Below, in pieces: positions 6,793 through 13,440 of a DNA stretch of 14,275 nucleotides. Each line of letters opens with the position of its first letter. Position 1 is the first letter of the stretch. Under the pieces are notes generated by a model. That model searched no databases. It saw nothing but the letters and a program-made list of their open reading frames with translations, and had not been told where the DNA came from. Both the position numbers and the translations under genes were made by a program. Source of the stretch: CAZDDA01 sp964568045 (GTDB taxonomy: Bacteria; Bipolaricaulota; Bipolaricaulia; UBA7950; UBA9294); the NCBI GenBank assembly GCA_964568045.1, contig CAZMOL010000043.1, forward strand, positions 1 through 14,275, given 5' to 3'.

Positions 6793-8124
6793 CTAGACCC
6801 CTTCGCGCTCACGGATTGCTTCGGCCGCGATGAGGCCGGTCAGCGCCGAGTAGACAATCCCGCGGCAATGTCCTGATGCATCCCCGGCGACGAACAAGGC
6901 GGGGATCGCCGTCTCCATCGAGCCATTCACTGGGTAGCGAGTATCGTAGAACTTGATCTCCGGGGCGTACAGGAACGTGTTGTCGGCAGTCAGCCCCGGC
7001 ATGACGTTCGACAACTGATCCAAGCCTTCGAGAAGATTCACCACAACGCGGTTGGGAAGGGCCATCGCGATGTCTCCGGGGGTCGCCTCCTTGAGGGTGG
7101 GGAAAATCGTCGCCCGCTGCAGCCGATCGGTGGTAGACCGCCGCCCCTGCTTGAGATCCTTCAGGCGTTGGACGATCGGCCTTCCGCCGCCGATCGTCGT
7201 CGCTAATTTGGCAATCGCCCTTCCGTACTCGGTCGTGTCCTCTACGGGATCGGTCAGCTCGATGTGCGAGAGCAAGGCGAGGTTCGTATTGCCGGTTTTT
7301 TCCTCATTCTCGGCATGACCATTTACCAGGCAGAACTCCTCGTAGGTCTCCTTCACCACAAACCCACGCGGATTGGTGCAAAAGGTGCGCACCATGTCGT
7401 CGTGGGTAGGGGTGCGAACACGCAACTTGGCATCGTACATCACACGCTCGATCGGTGCGTAGATCTCGGCCGGAAACTCCACCCGCACGCCCACGTCGAT
7501 CGGTCCGTACTCCGTATCGATTCCCAGTCTGGCTGCCTCTTCTCGCAGCCAGTACGCCCCGGCTCGGCCCGGCGCAGCAATCAGATAGCGGGTCTCGACC
7601 GTCTCTGCTCCGTGCAGGCGAAAACAATCGTCCGCACGTTCGATCTGCTGTACCCGGTTCTCCAACGACAAAACTGTTCCCTGCTCGACCAAATGATGGT
7701 AGAAGCGATCGATAATCTGCCGCACGGATGCAGTGCCCAGATGTCGTTGTCTACCACTGATAAACTCTATTCCGTAGCTGCTCGCCGTCTTCTTGAGCTC
7801 CGCCAGTGCAGCCTCGTCCTCTCCGGAGTATTTCTCCGGGGCTCCGAAGCGGGTGAAGGTAGCATCGACGCGGTCGATGTATTGTTGTATCTCCACGCCG
7901 TCTCGACCAAGGCTCGCCGGATCGCCGCCGATCTTCGGCGTCAGGTTGAGTTTCCCGTCTGAGTAGGCGCCGGCGCCGCCCACCCCAAAACTGAGGTGCG
8001 TTCGCTTGGAGGGCTCCTCTCCTCGGTCGATGAGGATCACCTCCAGCCCACTTCCCAACAGCGCCTCCGCGGCGAAAAGACCCGCCGGGCCGGCCCCTAG
8101 AATGGCTACGTCCGCCATTCTCAC
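6793..8124 (-). CDS. FAD-dependent dehydrogenase, COG2509 type
   Basis: Predicted cytoplasmic flavoprotein of 443 residues. The N-terminus carries the FAD-binding Rossmann motif GAGPAG (residues 10-15), followed by the acidic ribose-binding strand end VILIDRG. GVGGAGAYSDGKLNL (about 47-61) is characteristic of the uncharacterised FAD-dependent dehydrogenase group COG2509. The C-terminus has ALFVAGDASGHCRGI, the second FAD contact. No substrate is known for this group. The start GTG 8124 overlaps the upstream HAD gene stop by 4 bp and has GGGAGG 7 bases before it; ATG 8118 is the alternative but lies 13 bases away. It appears co-transcribed with the HAD gene and the peptidase. Confidence 0.9.
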   Translation of the reverse strand: MRMADVAILGAGPAGLFAAEALLGSGLEVILIDRGEEPSKRTHLSFGVGGAGAYSDGKLNLTPKIGGDPASLGRDGVEIQQYIDRVDATFTRFGAPEKYSGEDEAALAELKKTASSYGIEFISGRQRHLGTASVRQIIDRFYHHLVEQGTVLSLENRVQQIERADDCFRLHGAETVETRYLIAAPGRAGAYWLREEAARLGIDTEYGPIDVGVRVEFPAEIYAPIERVMYDAKLRVRTPTHDDMVRTFCTNPRGFVVKETYEEFCLVNGHAENEEKTGNTNLALLSHIELTDPVEDTTEYGRAIAKLATTIGGGRPIVQRLKDLKQGRRSTTDRLQRATIFPTLKEATPGDIAMALPNRVVVNLLEGLDQLSNVMPGLTADNTFLYAPEIKFYDTRYPVNGSMETAIPALFVAGDASGHCRGIVYSALTGLIAAEAIREREGV

Positions 8125-8819
8125 AGCAACGCCTCCCTCAACGCTGTGATGCTTTCAATCTGGATATCCGCTGCGCCATTGCCTGTCTGGTCAGCGTCTG
8201 CTTCCCTTATCCACGCCGACAACATTCCGACGCCCTTTGCCCCCACGATGTCCATCCGGTAGGAGTTGCCGACATAGAGTACTTCCTTCGCCATCACACC
8301 GAGCCGGCTGAGGAACTGTTCAAAAATGAGCCTATTCGGCTTGTGGATGCCGACATCCCCCGAAACGAGAACCACATTGAATAATGACTGGATTTCTAGA
8401 TGCTCGATCTTCGGCCATTGCATGTCGCTGGGGCCGTTCGTCAGTAGACCGAGCCGGTAGGAGTTGCGCAAGTCGAACAAAAGCTCACGAGCGCCTTTGT
8501 ACAAACGAACGCTGGGAACACGTACTTGCGCGTAGGTCTCCGCCAGCTCACGTGCCAAGCCCAGCTGTTCGGCCTCGCGCTCGACAAGGAGGCGCTGCCA
8601 GATGCGCTCACGCAGGGACGCCGCTGAGGATCCATTCTGCTCCATCTCCGACCACAACTCGTTATAGCGGACCGCCGCCTCATCGAGATCCCCTACCAGA
8701 TCGATTGAACGGCCGGCTCGTCGAAGCGCTTCGACGATCGCCTCCTGAGTACTCACTGTGTAGTAGCACAGAGTTCCATCGAGATCGAAAGCGATCACAC
8801 GCACACCCAGGAATCTCAT
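8121..8819 (-). CDS. HAD-superfamily hydrolase (subfamily IA)
   Basis: Predicted cytoplasmic phosphohydrolase of 232 residues. All four HAD motifs are visible: FDLDGTL with nucleophile D12 and acid/base D14, LLTNGP with T127, GIHKP with K160, and VGNSYRMD with D190 as the metal-binding acid. The helical cap between motifs I and II places it in subfamily IA (YjjG/phosphoglycolate-phosphatase-like). The substrate cannot be read from sequence. I start at ATG 8819, with AAAGGAG 11 bases upstream; the open frame continues upstream to 9248 but only by running antisense through rsmD. It is the first gene of the minus-strand cluster 5529-8819. Confidence 0.93.
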   Translation of the reverse strand: MRFLGVRVIAFDLDGTLCYYTVSTQEAIVEALRRAGRSIDLVGDLDEAAVRYNELWSEMEQNGSSAASLRERIWQRLLVEREAEQLGLARELAETYAQVRVPSVRLYKGARELLFDLRNSYRLGLLTNGPSDMQWPKIEHLEIQSLFNVVLVSGDVGIHKPNRLIFEQFLSRLGVMAKEVLYVGNSYRMDIVGAKGVGMLSAWIREADADQTGNGAADIQIESITALREALL

Positions 8820-8822
8820 CGG

Positions 8823-8851
8823 TTGACTGTCTCCTTTGCGCACGGTACCCT
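8823..8851 (+). promoter_or_regulatory. Possible sigma70-type promoter for rsmD-surE
   Basis: TTGACT (8823-8828) and TACCCT (8846-8851) are separated by 17 bases in the 106-base divergent gap between the HAD gene and rsmD. Spacing is ideal, and the -35 differs from consensus at one base. Chosen by eye. Confidence 0.4.
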
Positions 8852-8925
8852 CACTGCTAATCCGCTTACCATGCAGACGAACGAAGATCATAGGCCGCGT
8901 ACTTCCTGAAGTCAAGGAGAGGTGC

Positions 8926-9516
8926 ATGCGAATCACCGGCGGGATCAGGCGAGGACAGAAGCTCGTTTCGTGGGAGGAGACCGGAATCCGGCCGATGCGC
9001 GACTTCGTACGCACGGCACTATTCAACATCCTCGGAGATCTGCTTCCGGGGGCTTGTTTCCTCGATCTGTTCTGTGGAACAGGCAGCGTCGGCCTGGAAG
9101 CACTTTCCCGTGGCGCAGAAGCGTGCGTTTTCATCGATAGTTCCGCTGGGGCCTGTTCCATCACCCGCCGCAATCTCGACGCCCTCGGCTTTCTCGATCG
9201 AGGCAAGGTCATCCAGGCTGACTTTGCAAAAGGGATCGACCACCTCAATCGTCGAGGAAGAACGTTTGATCTCGTCTTTGCGGGCCCCCCCTACGGAAAA
9301 GGACTCGCCGAGGCGTCCCTGCCACTCCTCGGTGAAGGTCGGCTCGTTGCTGCGGATGCGCTCGTAGTAACAGAGGTGTACAAGAAAGAGAAAGTGGCGC
9401 CCGTATACGGTAGACTGATTCGCACAGAGGAGCGTACCTACGGAGACAATATGCTGGTGTTCTACCGCGCGGAAGGCGACAACCAGTCGGTGAATCAGCC
9501 GAGCAAAACTGAATGA
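8926..9516 (+). CDS. rsmD: 16S rRNA (guanine966-N2)-methyltransferase RsmD-like
   Basis: SAM-dependent methyltransferase of 196 residues, of the family that modifies G966 of 16S rRNA in the small-subunit head. The N-terminus MRITGGIRRGQKL matches the usual RsmD opening, followed by RPMRDFVRTALFNIL (22-36) and the SAM-binding motif LDLFCGTGSVG (46-56). The catalytic motif IV, normally (D/N)PPY, reads GPPY here (120-123; codon GGC at 9283-9285), which is unusual. ATG 8926 has AAGGAG 6 bases upstream; longer in-frame starts lack family sequence. It is followed by surE after 22 bases and diverges from the HAD gene. Confidence 0.92.
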   Translation: MRITGGIRRGQKLVSWEETGIRPMRDFVRTALFNILGDLLPGACFLDLFCGTGSVGLEALSRGAEACVFIDSSAGACSITRRNLDALGFLDRGKVIQADFAKGIDHLNRRGRTFDLVFAGPPYGKGLAEASLPLLGEGRLVAADALVVTEVYKKEKVAPVYGRLIRTEERTYGDNMLVFYRAEGDNQSVNQPSKTE

Positions 9517-9538
9517 GCAACATCAAAAAGAGGTCGCA

Positions 9539-10342
9539 ATGAGCAGTCCAATAATCCTGATCACAAATGACGACGGAGTGAGTGCAGCCGGATTGATGGC
9601 GCTGAAAGAGGAGCTCGATCGGGTAGGCCGGGTGGAGGTCTACGCGCCGGATCACAACTGGTCGGCGGCCGGCCGAACACGAACGTTTCACAAGCCTCTG
9701 CGCGTAAACCGGGTCCGGCTCCTCGACGGGACGGTGGGCCACGCAACAAGTGGTACGCCATCCGACTGCATCTCCCTCGCCCTCCTCGGCCTGTTGAAGC
9801 AGCCGCCGCAGCTGATCGTTTCGGGGATCAATCCCGGTCTCAATGTCGGAAGGGACATCACCTACTCGGGTACCGTTGCCGCGGCGATGGAAGGCGTTCG
9901 AGAAGGGATCCCCGCTGTCGCAGTCTCTCTCGACGCTGGTACAGAGCCCTCGGAAAGCCCGGAGTACGCGCTGGCCGCCGATTTCACAGCGAAGCTGGCC
10001 TCCTTCCTTCTCGATGAGAAACCATTGCCACAAGGGATACTGCTGAACGTGAACGTCCCTCGCCTTCCAGCAGGGAGAATACCGGAGGTGAAGTTGACTC
10101 GATTGGGAGGCCACGCCTACAGCAATTACCTTGTCAAGGGAGAGGATCCACGTGGACGAAGCTATTACTGGATCACCGGCGATCCGCTGACCAAGATACC
10201 TCCTGAGGAGGAAGGGACCGACATCTGGGCGATTGCGAACGGTTTCATTTCGATTACCCCGATCCATCTCGACATGACCGAGTACTCCCTGGTGGAGTCA
10301 CTACAGGAATGGGGACAACACACCTGGTTCGAGGAGGAATAG
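9539..10342 (+). CDS. surE: 5'/3'-nucleotidase SurE
   Basis: Metal-dependent phosphatase acting on nucleoside monophosphates and sometimes polyphosphate. The diagnostic N-terminus ILITNDDG supplies the metal ligands D11 and D12. WSAAGRTRTF contains S42, and SGINPGLNVGRDITYSGT contains N98 and the rest of the active site. The 267-residue length is typical. AAGAGG lies about 5 bases before ATG 9539. The gene is downstream of rsmD, probably in the same transcript, and converges on the UPF0016 gene with a 4-base gap. Confidence 0.97.
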   Translation: MSSPIILITNDDGVSAAGLMALKEELDRVGRVEVYAPDHNWSAAGRTRTFHKPLRVNRVRLLDGTVGHATSGTPSDCISLALLGLLKQPPQLIVSGINPGLNVGRDITYSGTVAAAMEGVREGIPAVAVSLDAGTEPSESPEYALAADFTAKLASFLLDEKPLPQGILLNVNVPRLPAGRIPEVKLTRLGGHAYSNYLVKGEDPRGRSYYWITGDPLTKIPPEEEGTDIWAIANGFISITPIHLDMTEYSLVESLQEWGQHTWFEEE

Positions 10343-10346
10343 CAGG

Positions 10347-10622
10347 TCAGGCCTTCCAGATCGTCCAAATCCCTGCGAGAATAAACAGAACACCGGCGCC
10401 ATAGTGGACTGGTTTTATCCACCCAGTCGGGACTGCGCGCGACAGGAAGTACCCAAGTCCCACCGCGAGGAAAGTAGAAAAGACAAGGGCGCTGCCTGCC
10501 CCAATGAGAACGGGCCACGGCGAGTGAGTCCTGGTGGTAAGGGCAAAGACGGCGAGTTGGGTTTTGTCGCCCAACTCGGCAAGAAAGACCATCACGAATG
10601 CCGAGAGCGCGATCCTAAACAT
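10347..10622 (-). CDS. Half-size GDT1/TMEM165 (UPF0016) cation transporter
   Basis: Small membrane protein of 91 residues with three hydrophobic helices. The first helix carries the family signature ELGDKT (16-21; consensus ExGD[KR][TS]). Full-length members have two such motifs in about 200 residues and export Mn2+ or Ca2+; this is a single-motif half, which would need to pair with itself or with a second half gene not in this window. A purine-rich AAAAGGGGGG precedes ATG 10622 by about 8 bases. It converges on surE. Confidence 0.85.
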   Translation of the reverse strand: MFRIALSAFVMVFLAELGDKTQLAVFALTTRTHSPWPVLIGAGSALVFSTFLAVGLGYFLSRAVPTGWIKPVHYGAGVLFILAGIWTIWKA

Positions 10623-10697
10623 CGATCATTCCCCCCTTTTGCGACTGCATTCTATTCCCCACGATGAAGCGACGCAATTGGCCCAGGTGCACACCTC

Positions 10698-10727
10698 TTG
10701 GCAGACAGCAGTGCGCCGTCGTACACT
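10698..10727 (+). promoter_or_regulatory. Possible promoter upstream of the 10747 gene
   Basis: TTGGCA (10698-10703) and TACACT (10722-10727) are 18 bases apart. If used, transcription would start very close to the ribosome-binding site GGAGGA (10735-10740), giving an unusually short leader, so this is tentative. Confidence 0.3.
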
Positions 10728-10746
10728 TCCCGTCGGAGGAGACCAC

Positions 10747-11262
10747 ATGCGGCGAAGAACCTATTATCAGTACTACACCAACGTAACCTACAGCACCTGC
10801 CCCGCCTGCCTCGCCTGGCACGGGAAGATCGGCAAATCGCCGACCGCCTTTCCCGACAGACAAGACGGCTGTGAACGGCGAATCCTCTCCTTCAACAAGA
10901 AGAAACTGGACTATCATCGGGAACAGGAGCGGCTGATGCGCCAGTTGGCCAAGGACGAATTGACGCGCCGAGCTTTGTTCGCCGAGGCCACGGATACCGT
11001 TGAAATCGATAATGAAAAGGCCGTAGAACTATTCAGCCAGGCAGCGCAGATCGACCTGTACATCCCCGATGTGGTACGCCTGGTCGAAGAGAAGGAATCG
11101 GTCTTGAAGCAAGACGACACCCTGAGAGAGAGGCTTCGCAAGTTGTTTACCCGCGCCTATTCCGACAAGTTCGGCAAGCCACGCTACGAGCGTCTTGCAG
11201 AGCCGATGCGAATAGCGCGCGAGCAGGCCGGAATCAGCCGGATCAGAGAGCTGCTTTCATGA
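10747..11262 (+). CDS. Unrecognised CxxC protein, likely metal-binding
   Basis: I do not recognise this 171-residue protein. Its tyrosine-rich N-terminus leads into CPACLAWHG (C18, C21, H25), and a fourth candidate ligand C42 lies in DGCERR, so a small zinc site is plausible. Residues about 45-171 are highly charged and probably helical, with a C-terminal REQAGISRIRELLS tail. No signal peptide or membrane helix is seen. The ribosome site GGAGG sits 7 bases before ATG 10747; the open frame extends upstream to 10534 but only through the divergent UPF0016 gene. Its stop overlaps the start of the ComEA-like gene by 4 bp, so the two proteins may be functionally linked, perhaps in DNA handling. This is inference. 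Confidence 0.82.
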   Translation: MRRRTYYQYYTNVTYSTCPACLAWHGKIGKSPTAFPDRQDGCERRILSFNKKKLDYHREQERLMRQLAKDELTRRALFAEATDTVEIDNEKAVELFSQAAQIDLYIPDVVRLVEEKESVLKQDDTLRERLRKLFTRAYSDKFGKPRYERLAEPMRIAREQAGISRIRELLS

Positions 11263-11636
11263 ACGTGCACCTTTCATCGGCTCAGCAACGGGGATTGATC
11301 ATCATCGTCGCTGTTGGATTGGTGGCAAGTGGTCTTGCTCTGTTTCTTCCTGAAACCAGAACCCCTTCCCCGGCGCTTCCTGACCCAATCGAGATCACCG
11401 GGGTCCGCATCCTACTCCCCTCTTTCTCCGATCGTCAAGACAAGGTGAACCTGAACACCGCGTCCGCACAGGAACTCACTGCCCTTACCGGGATCGGAGA
11501 CGTACTGGCTGCACGAATCGTCACCTACAGAGAAGAACACGGCCCCTTTCAAACACTGGACACCCTGAAGCAGGTCAGCGGGATTGGTGAAAAACTGCTA
11601 GAGAAGATCCAGGGGCTCATCGAGCTTGAAAACTGA
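11259..11636 (+). CDS. Short ComEA-like membrane-anchored helix-hairpin-helix protein
   Basis: Predicted DNA-binding protein of 125 residues anchored by one N-terminal hydrophobic helix (about 12-30), with the rest outside the cytoplasm. Residues 63-125 are a ComEA-type tandem helix-hairpin-helix domain: VNLNTASAQELTALTGIGD, then ARIVTYREEHGPF and VSGIGEKLLEKI. ComEA captures incoming double-stranded DNA during natural competence in the systems where it has been studied. The protein is short, leaving only about 30 residues for the linker, with no clear SLBB domain. No ComEC or other uptake gene is in this window. ATG 11259 overlaps the upstream CxxC gene stop by 4 bp. Confidence 0.88.
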   Translation: MNVHLSSAQQRGLIIIVAVGLVASGLALFLPETRTPSPALPDPIEITGVRILLPSFSDRQDKVNLNTASAQELTALTGIGDVLAARIVTYREEHGPFQTLDTLKQVSGIGEKLLEKIQGLIELEN

Positions 11637-11650
11637 CTACTGACAAAGCG

Positions 11651-11675
11651 GCAGAGTGCAAAATAAGCACTCTGC
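11651..11675. terminator. Bidirectional hairpin between convergent genes
   Basis: A perfect 9-bp stem (GCAGAGTGC 11651-11659 with GCACTCTGC 11667-11675) encloses a 7-base A-rich loop. It lies 14 bases after the ComEA-like stop and 25 bases beyond the stop of the convergent minus-strand gene. Neither side has a strong T-run, so it may be a weak terminator or a transcript end stabiliser. Confidence 0.6.
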
Positions 11676-11700
11676 CTAGCAAGGGAGGATACCAGAGATC

Positions 11701-12222
11701 TCAGATGCCCGTCGTGTACACCACGGTCAATCCGTAGTCGCCGTCCCTGTGGGTCCCCTTCTCCGTGTCTACCTTGTAGTCGACGACTAGAGTGTGCTCA
11801 CCGGTATCGCTACTGGCCAGTGTTTGATCAGATCCGGTAATGGAGGAATACGGACCTCCGTTGCCGCAAAGGGAGAAATCTGTAAGAGGTTTTGCGTACG
11901 TCCCGTCGTCGCTTGTCCCCGAGTCAGATTCAAGGGCGCGGACCTTGACCGTCCACGGGATATCGCTCGCCGCCTTCAGAGTCATTGCGCTCCGCTCTTC
12001 GATGTATCCGACCGCAAAATCGGCTTCGCTCGACTGACGAAGATCAAAACGGGAACATACCGTCGCATCATCGCTGTCATCTCCTGCGATGAAAAGCGAT
12101 TGAAAAGGCAGAACAGTAAACGAAACCTTGACCGTAGCGGTTGTGCCCGTTGCGAATGCGCTACTAGAGATTGCCGCAAGCAGGAGGATGAGTAGAGAAA
12201 CAGTCATCTGCCATCTCGTCAT
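11701..12222 (-). CDS. Secreted beta-rich protein under a c-di-GMP riboswitch
   Basis: Predicted secreted protein of 173 residues with a signal peptide (1-24, ending SAFA). The mature part has alternating hydrophobic patterns typical of a beta-sandwich, starting TATVKVSFTV and ending with DYGLTVVYT, a layout similar to spore-coat-U/DUF4402-like or pilin-like surface proteins, but I cannot assign a family. It has two cysteines (in TVCSRF and SLCGNG) that could form a disulfide. ATG 12222 is preferred because it supplies the arginine of the signal peptide; M6 would lack it. No clear ribosome site precedes it, and the riboswitch aptamer ends 6 bases before the start codon. Control by c-di-GMP points to a role in the surface or biofilm life style. 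Confidence 0.85.
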   Translation of the reverse strand: MTRWQMTVSLLILLLAAISSSAFATGTTATVKVSFTVLPFQSLFIAGDDSDDATVCSRFDLRQSSEADFAVGYIEERSAMTLKAASDIPWTVKVRALESDSGTSDDGTYAKPLTDFSLCGNGGPYSSITGSDQTLASSDTGEHTLVVDYKVDTEKGTHRDGDYGLTVVYTTGI

Positions 12223-12228
12223 TTTCGT

Positions 12229-12321
12229 CTTCGGGAGCCCGGCTGCCGTCTCAGGCCCGTGGCTTTGCGTCCCTCACTTCTTGGGAAGCTGTTCGTGAGG
12301 TTTGCCGTTATCGGTCCGAAG
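12229..12321 (-). promoter_or_regulatory. Cyclic di-GMP-I (GEMM-I) riboswitch aptamer
   Basis: Read on the minus strand, this shows the conserved core of the class I c-di-GMP aptamer in order: GGCAAACC (12306-12299), GGGACGCAAAGCC (12273-12261), GGGCCT (12258-12253) and CAGCCGGGCTCCCG (12245-12232). An outer 6-bp helix P1 closes it (CTTCGG 12321-12316 with CCGAAG 12234-12229). The G before CAAACC, equivalent to G20 in Vc2, is kept, favouring c-di-GMP over cGAMP. The hairpin after GGCAAACC is odd: CCTCA pairs with TGAGG, but a CGAACAG bulge and a CTTC-CCAA-GAAG tip replace the usual GNRA loop, and the second hairpin is cut to about 3 bp. P1 ends 6 bases before the ATG at 12222, so ligand binding could hide the start region (OFF by inference). 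Confidence 0.85.
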
Positions 12322-12429
12322 TCTCACCTCCTGGTTCGTCCACTGATGGACGTCTAATACGATTGTGCCTGGGAACAACGGCAATCAGACACGGCCGCGC
12401 GGGTGAAAAGCCTTACGTAAATCCCGAAT
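12322..12429. other. Non-coding stretch upstream of the riboswitch
   Basis: This gap separates the chagasin-like gene's stop from the aptamer and must contain the riboswitch promoter unless there is read-through. A perfect 6-bp hairpin (CGTCCA 12337-12342, TGGACG 12347-12352, loop CTGA) lies 15 bases upstream of the aptamer. On the minus strand a TATTAG -10-like box follows TTGCCG with a 19-base spacer, which is too loose to call a promoter. GGAGGTGAG just before the aptamer resembles a ribosome site, but no convincing ORF follows. Confidence 0.4.
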
Positions 12430-13248
12430 TCAGTGCACCAAGACCACCATAGAAACGGTCTTCTCCGGGGGCACGGTTTCCCAGGATCGGCGGTAGACAA
12501 ACGTCAATTCGCCTTGCCCAGCAACAACCGCTGCGTAGCGAAAGTAGAACGTCCCTCCTGCGCCAATGAGCGAGGACGAGGAGCTGTACGCCGGTCCTTC
12601 AATCCGTTGAAGCAATCCGCCGGCCGGCTCGCTCTTGACTTCCCATTGGAATCCAGTGGTAGGATTCCCCTCTAGAGCGATCATCAGTTTTTCGCCCTCT
12701 CGCAGAGAGACAGTCTGATCATGAGCCGTCTCGTCCACCAATCGATAGACAGATAGGCCAATTCCACAAACGGAAGCCTCCGAGGAAACACGTCCCATCC
12801 GCTCTACCGCCCCTGCGGTAACAACTTCGATGCATGCACGAAACTCACCGATCGTCGTCTCCACCACCACACTATAGAAGCCCTCCGGAACCGTTTCCCC
12901 AAGCTGATCGACGAGGTTCCATCGCCCGATCCACTCCCTGTAAGGAGCAGGCAATCCTGCCGGGTCCTGTTGTTCTGTTACAAAGATGGGATTGTCCTGT
13001 TCGTCGAGGACGCGCATTCCGGTGACCAACAGCGGATCGCAAAGGCAGGGACACGGCTCCCGGCGTTCTATCTCCAGGCCGACGCTGCTCCCTTGCTCAA
13101 ACACAAACGTCCCAACCACAGAGCGAATCGGCTCTTCGGAAGAGGCAAAGGCAGAGGCGCTGCTCTCCAGTTGCGCAGCACACGCAGCCCCAACAAAGAG
13201 CATTATCAGCCCAACAACAACCAAACTGACCGCAGTACCAGCACGCAT
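12430..13248 (-). CDS. Secreted chagasin-like (I42) protein with N-terminal Ig-like domain
   Basis: Predicted secreted or lipid-anchored protein of 272 residues. Residues 1-24 are a signal peptide ending GAACA; C23 could be a weak lipobox cysteine. A first domain (about 45-142) has a CPCLC cluster and WNLVDQLGETVPEGFYSVVVE, resembling FlgD-Ig/BsuPI-type beta-sandwiches. The C-terminal domain (about 165-272) has the chagasin/I42 loops NPTTGFQW (195-202), GAGGTFYFRY (229-238) and YRRSWE (252-257), which in known members block papain-like cysteine peptidases. The last loop lacks the usual RPW (it reads RSW). ATG 13248 is chosen because GAGGTG lies 6 bases upstream; ATG 13254 directly abuts it, and the longer frame to 13401 has no secretion signal. 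Confidence 0.82.
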   Translation of the reverse strand: MRAGTAVSLVVVGLIMLFVGAACAAQLESSASAFASSEEPIRSVVGTFVFEQGSSVGLEIERREPCPCLCDPLLVTGMRVLDEQDNPIFVTEQQDPAGLPAPYREWIGRWNLVDQLGETVPEGFYSVVVETTIGEFRACIEVVTAGAVERMGRVSSEASVCGIGLSVYRLVDETAHDQTVSLREGEKLMIALEGNPTTGFQWEVKSEPAGGLLQRIEGPAYSSSSSLIGAGGTFYFRYAAVVAGQGELTFVYRRSWETVPPEKTVSMVVLVH

Positions 13249-13378
13249 GTGCATCACCTCGCTTGACCTACACACTGACGGGATTCCGGTTTCATGGTAG
13301 CAGAAAAAAGACGCGCACACAGCCGAAAGATTGGGCAGTGGGGAAGGTCTTTCGCAAAGTGCGCTGGGGCACACCGAT

Positions 13379-13409
13379 TTGACTTTTGCACCGGCAATCA
13401 TGGTACAAT
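13379..13409 (+). promoter_or_regulatory. Promoter of the small membrane protein gene
   Basis: TTGACT (13379-13384) and TACAAT (13404-13409) are close sigma70 matches separated by 19 bases, longer than the usual 17. The -10 lies 31 bases before ATG 13441, leaving room for a short leader with AGGAGGT at 13425-13431. Confidence 0.5.
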
Positions 13410-13440
13410 GACCGAATCATCTACAGGAGGTGTGTGTGAA

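Noticed and set aside
8820..9248. N-terminal extension of the HAD hydrolase
   Set aside because: It would overlap rsmD antisense, and the HAD domain with its ribosome site starts at 8819.
9245..10267. Long minus-strand open frame (340 codons)
   Set aside because: Antisense to rsmD and surE, both firmly identified; no recognisable protein.
10747..10900. Resemblance of CPACLAWHGKI...DGCERR to phage Mu F-type head proteins
   Set aside because: Only a short Cys-x2-Cys pattern matches; there are no phage genes nearby and the remaining protein does not fit.
13249..13401. Longer start for the chagasin-like protein
   Set aside because: The extra residues precede a complete signal peptide, and GAGGTG is placed for ATG 13248.
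13294..13440. Longer start for the small membrane protein
   Set aside because: It would cover the TTGACT/TACAAT promoter and the AGGAGGT ribosome site for ATG 13441.
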